A DNA stretch of 64,000 nucleotides from Prevotella sp. P5-92. GTDB taxonomy: Bacteria > Bacteroidota > Bacteroidia > Bacteroidales > Bacteroidaceae. The position numbers and the translations under genes were made by a program. The stretch covers positions 1-64,000 of the forward strand of contig NZ_NPJG01000079.1 in the NCBI RefSeq assembly GCF_002251245.1. The letters are read 5' to 3'. Under the pieces are notes generated by a model. The model was not told the DNA's origin. It saw only the letters and a program-made list of their open reading frames with translations, and searched no databases. Shown here piece by piece: positions 58,029 through 64,000 of the stretch (position 1 is its first letter; every line of letters begins with the position of its first letter).

Positions 58029-59414
58029 TTATACCATCTGCTCCACCACCTGCATGATTTCCTTCCCTATAGCGTCAGCCTCTTCTGTTGTGGCGGCTTC
58101 GCTATAAACGCGGATGATAGGTTCGGTATTCGACTTGCGAAGGTGGACCCATTTGTCGGCAAAGTCAATCTTCACGCCGTCGATATCGGTAACTTGTTCG
58201 TCGGCATACATCGCCTTCACCTTGTCCAATATAGCGTCTATGTCGGTGTCGGGAGTGAGGTCGATACGGTTTTTTGCCATGTAATATTCAGGTAGGGTGG
58301 AGCGTAGTTGGGTCAGCGACACTCCACGTTCTGCCAGCAGCGAGAGGAAGAGGGCAATGCCCACAAGGGCATCACGTCCGTAGTGGCTCTCAGGATAGAT
58401 CACGCCGCCGTTGCCTTCGCCGCCTATCACGGCATCTACGTCCTTCATTTTCGTCGTCACGTTGACCTCGCCTACGGCAGAAGCATGGTAAGTGCCGCCG
58501 TGGTGCAGTGTTACGTCGCGCAAGGCGCGTGTCGAACTGAGGTTACTCACGGTGTTACCCGGTGTATGGCTGAGCACGTAGTCAGCCACCGAGACGAGTG
58601 TATATTCCTCGCCAAACATTGTTCCGTCTTCGCTGATGAAGGCCAGTCGGTCAACATCTGGATCGACAACAATGCCAAGGTCGTACCCGCCCTCCTTTAC
58701 CTTATTCATTATATCGTGCAGGTTCTTCTCCAGTGGCTCGGGGTTGTGGGCGAACTGTCCTGTTGGTTCGGCGTTAAGAATGGTGTATTCTACGCCCAGC
58801 TTGTCGAGTAGTCGTGGAAGAATGATGCTTCCCACACTATTGATGGCATCCACACACACACGGAAGTGCCTATCTTTGACAGCTTCCACGTTAACCAACT
58901 GCAGGGCGAGCACGTCGTCGATATGACACGAGTCGAAATCATCGTCGGCAGTGTAAGAGCCGAGATGATCAACGTCGGCATATTCAAACGCCTCGCGTGC
59001 CGCCATGTCGAGCACCTCAGCTCCATCTGCAGCCGTGAGGAATTCGCCGTCGGCATTGAGCAGTTTTAGGGCGTTCCACTGTTTGGGATTATGACTTGCT
59101 GTGATGATGATGCCGCCGTCTGCATTATGATGCCTTACTGCCAGTTCGGTTGTAGGAGTGGTGGCCATTCCCAGGTCAACGACGTCAAATCCCATTCCCA
59201 TGAGTGTTCCGCATACGATGCTCCTCACCATCTCGCCCGAGATACGGGCGTCGCGTCCCACTACCACCTTCGGGTGTCCATCCCCTTCATGTCGCCTTGC
59301 GATGAACGAGGCGTAAGCTGAGGTAAACTTGACTATGTCGAGTGGGTTGAGAGTGTCGCCAGCGACGCCGCCAATGGTGCCTCTAATTCCTGATATAGAC
59401 TTTATTAGTGTCAT
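58029..59414 (-). CDS. glmM: phosphoglucosamine mutase/phosphomannomutase
   Basis: A phosphohexomutase, 461 aa. Phosphoserine loop IITASHNPKQWNALKLL, metal loop GIVVDPDVDRLAF, sugar loop GEGNGGVIYPE and phosphate loop RKSNTEPIIRVYSEA. The start SISGIRGTIGG is that of the GlmM/ManB branch in Bacteroidetes; the exact sugar is not decidable from sequence, so the symbol is tentative. Confidence 0.88.
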   Translation of the reverse strand: MTLIKSISGIRGTIGGVAGDTLNPLDIVKFTSAYASFIARRHEGDGHPKVVVGRDARISGEMVRSIVCGTLMGMGFDVVDLGMATTPTTELAVRHHNADGGIIITASHNPKQWNALKLLNADGEFLTAADGAEVLDMAAREAFEYADVDHLGSYTADDDFDSCHIDDVLALQLVNVEAVKDRHFRVCVDAINSVGSIILPRLLDKLGVEYTILNAEPTGQFAHNPEPLEKNLHDIMNKVKEGGYDLGIVVDPDVDRLAFISEDGTMFGEEYTLVSVADYVLSHTPGNTVSNLSSTRALRDVTLHHGGTYHASAVGEVNVTTKMKDVDAVIGGEGNGGVIYPESHYGRDALVGIALFLSLLAERGVSLTQLRSTLPEYYMAKNRIDLTPDTDIDAILDKVKAMYADEQVTDIDGVKIDFADKWVHLRKSNTEPIIRVYSEAATTEEADAIGKEIMQVVEQMV

Positions 59415-59445
59415 GATTTTTCCTTTCTAAAATATTGTTTTCGTA

Positions 59446-60069
59446 TTACCTTTCTCTTTGGTAAGTAATTGTGTAGTGGCATGCATAAACGCTCTGCATG
59501 GCGTATGACTGCCCCTTGGAGTGCGGTACGATGAGGTTTACCTTTGCTATTTCCTCGTCGGCAGAGGTTTGTCTGCCTACGTTGATGTAAAGCAGCGGCA
59601 CGAGCCATCCCTCAGGCACCGACGAGTCGTAGTAGCTCTTCATCATGCCCTGAGTGAACGATGCGGTGAGGTTCTGTCCTTTTCTTATGACGTTAAATTT
59701 GTCGGGTGATACGCTCGAATATAGATTACCTGTCTGATATACAGTGTCGTTGATGTTATACTCAGCATATCTGCAGAGGATGTTTACCTGCTTGTTTTCT
59801 TCGAGTTTGTCTCCGGCTCCCTTTCTCTCTATCTGCATATAGACGCCGCTTTTCTCGAGATAGACATATTCGTTGTTGTCCATCGAGGTCTGTTGTCCCT
59901 TCGCCTCAAACGTAGCCTCGTCGATCACCTTAATGCCATTTTTGGCTATGAAGGCCTCGATAGCATCCCTTTCCTTTTCCTTTTTCTCGCCGTATGTCTC
60001 GTAGTCGTCGCAGGAAATGCACAAGATCATAGCCATCAGCGTCAGGATTGAAACAAGTGTATTCTTCAT
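59446..60069 (-). CDS. DUF4827 family lipoprotein
   Basis: A 207 aa lipoprotein (LTLMAMILCISC, Cys20; DDYETYGEKKEKERDAIEAFIAKNGIKVIDE). The mature domain (VYMQIERKGAGDKL..NKQVNILCRYAEYNI, LTASFTQGMMKSYYDSSVPEGWLVPLLYINVGR, VNLIVPHSKGQSYAMQSVYACHYTITY) matches DUF4827. The arrangement of strands is reminiscent of FKBP-type prolyl isomerases, without clear active-site residues. Function unknown. It lies between the mutase and the DHH enzyme, all same strand, likely one operon. Confidence 0.85.
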   Translation of the reverse strand: MKNTLVSILTLMAMILCISCDDYETYGEKKEKERDAIEAFIAKNGIKVIDEATFEAKGQQTSMDNNEYVYLEKSGVYMQIERKGAGDKLEENKQVNILCRYAEYNINDTVYQTGNLYSSVSPDKFNVIRKGQNLTASFTQGMMKSYYDSSVPEGWLVPLLYINVGRQTSADEEIAKVNLIVPHSKGQSYAMQSVYACHYTITYQRER

Positions 60070-60092
60070 TGTGTAAATATATATATATTATA

Positions 60093-61124
60093 TTACAGTT
60101 TGTCTTCATAAGCCTTTATGGCCTTTCGTGTAATTTCTATAGCCTCGTTCATAGAGCAAAACAGTTTACCTCCAGATGCGTTTTTGTGTCCTCCGCCGTT
60201 GAAGAAGTCGCGTGCCACTTCGTTGGCAGGAAAGTCGTCCACCGATCTGAGCGAGACAAGGATATAGTTGTCGCGTTCGGTGTCTTCACGCAGCGAGATG
60301 CTCAGTCTCACTCCCTTTATCTGCAGCGGCATATTCACCACACCTTCGGTGTCGCCCTTCATATAGTGGAATCGTTCGAGGTCGGCACGTGTGAGCGGGA
60401 AGAAGGCTGCCTTCCCGTCGGCTGCCATCTCCAGCTTTTCGTAGAGAATATATCCCTGCAGTCGCAGACGGTCTTCGCTGAATGTGTGGAAGACGTTGCG
60501 GTATATCTTGTCTTTGTCGATGCCTTTGGACAGCAACAGGCAGATGATGTAGAATATCTCGGGCCTTGTGCTGGCGAACGTGAAACCTCCAGTATCGGTC
60601 ATCATTCCGCAGTAGCAAGGATCGGCAAATTTCCTGTCGAGGCTTTCGAATAGTCCGAGTTGCCACGCCAGTCTAAAGACGATCTCGCATGTGGAGCAAA
60701 CACTGGTGAAGGAGATGGTCATAGCTGTTGTCTTCATCGGGTTGAGATGATGATCAATGAGCACCAGCTTTGCGTGTGTGGCTTCGAGGGCTTTCTGCAT
60801 GTTGTCGGTGCGCGACAATTCGTTGAAGTCGAGACAGAACACCACGTCTGCGTCGGCTATGAGTGCGTCTGCCTCGTCGCTGTGCTTGTCGTATCTCATG
60901 ATGGTCTCCACTCCTGGCATCCATCTGAGGAAGTCTGGGAACATGTCGGGCACGATGATGCGAGGATTCTTTCCCATTTTTTTCAGGGCTTCAGCCCATG
61001 CCAGTGTTGAACCGATGGCGTCACCATCGGGACTGACATGGCAGCAGATAACGATGCTATCTGCTGCCACGATGACTTCCCGGAGCTGTTGTAGCTCCTG
61101 TTGTGATAATAAATCTATTTGCAT
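60093..61124 (-). CDS. DHH-family phosphoesterase (NrnA-like oligoribonuclease/pAp phosphatase)
   Basis: A 343 aa DHH/DHHA1 protein. Metal motifs: CHVSPDGDAIGSTLAW, VFCLDFNEL, VLIDHHLNP; DHHA1 motif GGGHKNASGGKLF near the C-terminus. Family members degrade short RNA and dephosphorylate 3'-phosphoadenosine 5'-phosphate. Complete. Followed 23 bp later by the DUF4827 lipoprotein gene. Confidence 0.9.
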   Translation of the reverse strand: MQIDLLSQQELQQLREVIVAADSIVICCHVSPDGDAIGSTLAWAEALKKMGKNPRIIVPDMFPDFLRWMPGVETIMRYDKHSDEADALIADADVVFCLDFNELSRTDNMQKALEATHAKLVLIDHHLNPMKTTAMTISFTSVCSTCEIVFRLAWQLGLFESLDRKFADPCYCGMMTDTGGFTFASTRPEIFYIICLLLSKGIDKDKIYRNVFHTFSEDRLRLQGYILYEKLEMAADGKAAFFPLTRADLERFHYMKGDTEGVVNMPLQIKGVRLSISLREDTERDNYILVSLRSVDDFPANEVARDFFNGGGHKNASGGKLFCSMNEAIEITRKAIKAYEDKL

Positions 61125-61149
61125 TAATCAGTTGTATATGCCTATGCGA

Positions 61150-62061
61150 TTAGAAAAGATGGTTGGGATAGACGCCTTCATCGACGAGTTGCTGTATGCG
61201 CGCCACTGTAGCGTCGCGGTCGGCAGCGTAAGTCACTCCAAACCATTTGCTGGTGGTGTCGAGCACCTGTACGGTAGATGTTCCGTCGTTGATGAGTTTG
61301 TTTACCATCAGCGGTATGAAGAACTCGGCCTTGAGGTTCTGCATAGTCTTCGGGTCGGCAAGGAACTCTTTGAAGTAAGCCTCGCTGTGCTCGAAGTAGT
61401 CTGGTGTGAATCCCCACATGTTCATCGACACGGGCGTGTTGTCATCTACTGCCACCCATTGTCCTTCCTCGTCCTTGTAACATACGGGTCCTTCGACTCT
61501 CATTATCTCTGTGCGTTCCACGACAGTGGTGAGGTTGCCATTCCCGTCTTTCGAGCAGATACCTCTTGCCACGGTGCCGTTTTCAGAGAGAGTGTTGCCA
61601 ACTCGGAATCCCACCATGGCATACTTGTTGCGGCTACCTTCTGGCAGTTCGGCGAGGAACTTTCCGATGACCTGGAATGCGTCGCGGTTGTAGAAGTCAT
61701 CGCAGTTGATGACACAGAAGGGCTCTTTGATGATGTCCTTTGCCATCATCACTGCATGGTTAGTGCCCCATGGCTTTACCCTGTCTTCAGGACAAGTGAA
61801 TCCTTCGGGTAGAGCATCGAGGCTTTGAAAGCAGAGTTCGGCGGGCACGTGTCCCTCATACTTCTTAAGTATTTTTTCGCGGAAGTCTTGTTCAAAATCC
61901 TTTCTGATTACGAATACTATCTTGCCGAATCCAGCCTTTACGGCATCGTAGATGGAATAGTCCATGATGGTCTCGCCGTTGGGTCCGAGTCCATCGAGTT
62001 GTTTCAAACCGCCGTAACGGCTTCCCATACCGGCAGCTAAGAGTAATAAAGTTGGTTTCAT
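61150..62061 (-). CDS. sugar-1-phosphate nucleotidyltransferase-like protein
   Basis: A 303 aa NTP-transferase. The nucleotide-binding start is TLLLLAAGMGSRYGGLKQLDGLGPNGETIMDYSIYDA, followed by KPWGTNHAVMMAKD and VINCDDFYNRDAF. The signature GxGSRYGGLKQ and the D/D metal ligands fit the Rml/GlmU-type fold. The sugar is not known; relatives in gut Bacteroidetes sometimes pair with a sugar kinase, none of which is adjacent. 25 bp before the DHH gene. -7 element at 62107-62114. Confidence 0.82.
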   Translation of the reverse strand: MKPTLLLLAAGMGSRYGGLKQLDGLGPNGETIMDYSIYDAVKAGFGKIVFVIRKDFEQDFREKILKKYEGHVPAELCFQSLDALPEGFTCPEDRVKPWGTNHAVMMAKDIIKEPFCVINCDDFYNRDAFQVIGKFLAELPEGSRNKYAMVGFRVGNTLSENGTVARGICSKDGNGNLTTVVERTEIMRVEGPVCYKDEEGQWVAVDDNTPVSMNMWGFTPDYFEHSEAYFKEFLADPKTMQNLKAEFFIPLMVNKLINDGTSTVQVLDTTSKWFGVTYAADRDATVARIQQLVDEGVYPNHLF

Positions 62062-62106
62062 ATTGTTGTTTTTATAAATAAATCCGTGTTATCGTTTATC
62101 TCGATG

Positions 62107-62114
62107 CAAAAGTA
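62107..62114 (-). promoter_or_regulatory. -7 element of the nucleotidyltransferase operon
   Basis: TACTTTTG on the minus strand, 45 bp upstream of the start. No clear -33 box at the right spacing. Confidence 0.45.
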
Positions 62115-62163
62115 ACAATATTTTTTCAAAAAGCATAGTTTTTGCCGTATTTTTTTTGTTTTT

Positions 62164-64000
62164 TTAGAACGGATAGCCTATTGCGAAATGCAATGTCTGA
62201 TTGTCCTTGAAACTGTCGATGTTGTAGAATCCGCCCTTGCCTGTGTCGTAAGGCAGGTGGAGTCCGAGTCCCCAGTCGAGTCTGATGACGAGGAAGTCGA
62301 GGTCGTATCTTATGCCTACACCGGTTCCGACGGCTATCTGTCTGAGGAAGCGGTCGAAGCGGAAGATGCCTGGTTCGAAGAAGTCTTTCACGGCTTGTTC
62401 CTCACCCATGTTGACGTTATAGTTCCACACGTTGCCAGCGTCGAGGAAGAGAGCCGCCGAGAGGCTTCCGAAGAGGCGTCGCCTGTATTCGAGGTTGGCC
62501 ACGAGTTTGATGTTTCCGTTGTTGAAGATGTAGTTGTACTGACTGTCGCCGAGATTGGGTGTTCCTCCCGGTCCGATGCCTCTTATGGGGAAGGCACGCA
62601 AGCTGTTGGCTCCGCCCACGTAGAATTGTTCGCTGAACGGGATATTGTCGCTGTTGCCGTAGTTGTAGATGATGCCTCCGTTGAAGTGTGCCACGAGTTG
62701 GGAGTTGAGGTCGAGTGTCCATGTCTTTGTGACATCGGCCTCAAGTTTGATAAACTGTGCGTAGCTGGTCTTGAAGAGTTTCTTTCCCACTTCATTCCAG
62801 TCCTTGCCTGCCGCCACGAGTCCTAACGAGAGTAGGTTACCTGCTTCTGCCACTGTCACTTCCCATGTCAGCGGATGCAGGTGTGATGCGGGGCTGGTGT
62901 GTGTGTAAGTGTATCGCATTTGCGGCACAAACATGTCGTCCATCATTCCGAGCAGGTAGGCATTTTCAAGCATCAGCGAGTCGAGGCGCGAAGAGAGGGT
63001 CTTGGTATATTGATATTTCACAGTTAGCGGCGAGAACTCGTGCTTGCTTGTTGGTGATGTCTGCCAGCGGTAAGTCCATTCTCCTGAGAGCACATTCATG
63101 CGGTAGTAGTCGGGTCGATAGACGGTGTTGGTGGAGAGTTTTGCCATGGTTGACGACTGCGACACGAACTTGCGTCGCACGGGCTTTCCGTTTTTGTCGC
63201 GTTTCACCTTAAAGTCGTCGAAGAACGGCGCCACGATGCGTGGGAACTCGAGCGAGATATCGGCACCATACTCGTAGTTGCTGCTCGACTTCCGCTTGTG
63301 TGTCTCCCAGGCATAGGAGCCGTGTATGTTGAGGTCGAGTTTCTCTGCTCCTCGGAAGGCGTTGCGTCGTGTCAGACCGGCCTTCACCTCCGGTCCTATT
63401 CGTCCTATGGTCTTGTTCTTGATGTTGCCTTCGAAGTACAGGTCGTAGGGGCGGTCGAGCACGAGGTCGAGGGTGAGGTCGAGTGTGTCGCAGACTGCGG
63501 CGGTATCGCGCGGTGTGAACTTAAAGTCCACCGCGCTGAAGAGTCCCATTGCGCTTAGCTTTGATGTCGTCTCCTGATAGTCGGAGTAGCTATAAGGCTT
63601 GCGGTGCCTCATCTTCATGTTGCGCATCACTACGCGCGGCCTGAGCGGCGGTTTTTTGCCGTTATACTTCATTGAGAAGAAACGGTAGGTAAGACTGTCG
63701 GTAAGTGGTTCAGTAAACAAGCGTTGCATATTGATATGGATATTGCCTATATGCCATTTGTGGAGTGCTGCAGACGGCACGTCAGAGGCGAGTTGCAGTC
63801 GCAGTGCCGCCTTGTCGGGCTGGGCGATGGTGTCGGCGAGATAGGAAGCGAATCCCGCTTGGTAGTAATAATAACCGTGGTCGCGGAAGAGTGTATAGAG
63901 GCGCTGTCGCTCGCTGTCGAGAGCTGGCACGCTGAGCGGTGTTCCTTTCTTCACTTTCGCCTCCGAGACGGTTGCGGCGATAAGGCTGTCGGCTTCGTGT
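62164..64000 (-). CDS. BamA/TamA-family outer-membrane assembly protein, N-terminus beyond the window
   Basis: Partial: the frame is open to position 64000 with no start inside. The visible 612 residues begin in a POTRA-like region (SERQRLYTLFRDHGYYYYQAGFASYLAD; TTSKLSAMGLFSAVDFKFTP) and continue into the 16-strand Omp85 barrel: KNKTIGRIGPEVKAGLTRRNAFRGAEKLDL, GGANSLRAFPIRGIGPGG (the VRGY-equivalent lid motif, here RAFPIRG), GNIKLVANLEYRRRLFGSLSAALFLDAGNVW, GTGVGIRYDLDFLVIRLDWGLGLHLP and a C-terminal Phe (HFAIGYPF). The TamA-like branch is likely. Its function is insertion of outer-membrane proteins. Confidence 0.9.
   Translation of the reverse strand, partial: HEADSLIAATVSEAKVKKGTPLSVPALDSERQRLYTLFRDHGYYYYQAGFASYLADTIAQPDKAALRLQLASDVPSAALHKWHIGNIHINMQRLFTEPLTDSLTYRFFSMKYNGKKPPLRPRVVMRNMKMRHRKPYSYSDYQETTSKLSAMGLFSAVDFKFTPRDTAAVCDTLDLTLDLVLDRPYDLYFEGNIKNKTIGRIGPEVKAGLTRRNAFRGAEKLDLNIHGSYAWETHKRKSSSNYEYGADISLEFPRIVAPFFDDFKVKRDKNGKPVRRKFVSQSSTMAKLSTNTVYRPDYYRMNVLSGEWTYRWQTSPTSKHEFSPLTVKYQYTKTLSSRLDSLMLENAYLLGMMDDMFVPQMRYTYTHTSPASHLHPLTWEVTVAEAGNLLSLGLVAAGKDWNEVGKKLFKTSYAQFIKLEADVTKTWTLDLNSQLVAHFNGGIIYNYGNSDNIPFSEQFYVGGANSLRAFPIRGIGPGGTPNLGDSQYNYIFNNGNIKLVANLEYRRRLFGSLSAALFLDAGNVWNYNVNMGEEQAVKDFFEPGIFRFDRFLRQIAVGTGVGIRYDLDFLVIRLDWGLGLHLPYDTGKGGFYNIDSFKDNQTLHFAIGYPF

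Noticed and set aside
60757..61812. 351-codon plus-strand frame spanning the DHH and nucleotidyltransferase genes
   Set aside because: It crosses two well-supported minus-strand genes and their intergenic gap; no family similarity.

Overview
The window is a chromosomal segment of a Bacteroidales bacterium, most likely Prevotella sensu lato. Evidence: Bacteroidetes-type promoters (TTTG, about 20 bp, TAnnTTTG) recur upstream of genes and tRNAs. A 'smalltalk' small protein, RprX/RprY, proteins of the DUF3127, DUF3822, DUF4827 and DUF4835 types, a phosphate-selective-porin-type protein and a SusC/SusD pair are all present. I see no phage, insertion sequence or CRISPR array. The genus call is inference; no rRNA gene is in the window.

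Layout. 0-8 kb: smalltalk gene, then on the minus strand rpsF-rpsR-rplI, rprX-rprY, a short ComEC and an EF-G paralogue whose catalytic histidine position holds serine. 8-19 kb: hemW, tRNA-Gly, a porin, deoD, a GH43 glycosidase, an unassigned ATP-grasp-like protein, an AAA/DUF4143 ATPase and the large pyruvate:ferredoxin oxidoreductase. 19-30 kb: a helix-hairpin-helix outer-membrane protein, a DUF3127 protein with an SSB-like C-terminal tip, then the genome-maintenance run dnaN, DnaQ-like exonuclease, coaBC, DUF4835, recN and a pseudoprotease/TPR protein flanked by two minisatellites. 30-35 kb: DUF1573 protein, a Ser-Glu-Glu tRNA cluster, a lipoprotein, pepD, a small membrane protein, metY and an OmpH-like lipoprotein.

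35.2-36.5 kb has no intact gene. It holds a duplicated ~200 bp repeat carrying a 36 bp palindrome, two orphan promoters and a decapitated HU-family gene. 36.5-51.9 kb is one minus-strand operon: SusC, SusD, a DUF4843/4984-like lipoprotein, a BACON/DUF5003-like lipoprotein, two leucine-rich-repeat lipoproteins, a surface subtilase, a DUF1573 protein and a small lipoprotein. It encodes a protease but no glycosidase, so I read it as a candidate surface protein-binding, proteolysis and peptide-uptake system. It is the best candidate here for a poorly described system.

52-64 kb is housekeeping: nadB and dacB from back-to-back promoters, DUF3822-rsmD, then cls, glmM, a DUF4827 lipoprotein, a DHH phosphoesterase, a sugar nucleotidyltransferase and a BamA/TamA-family gene cut by the window edge.
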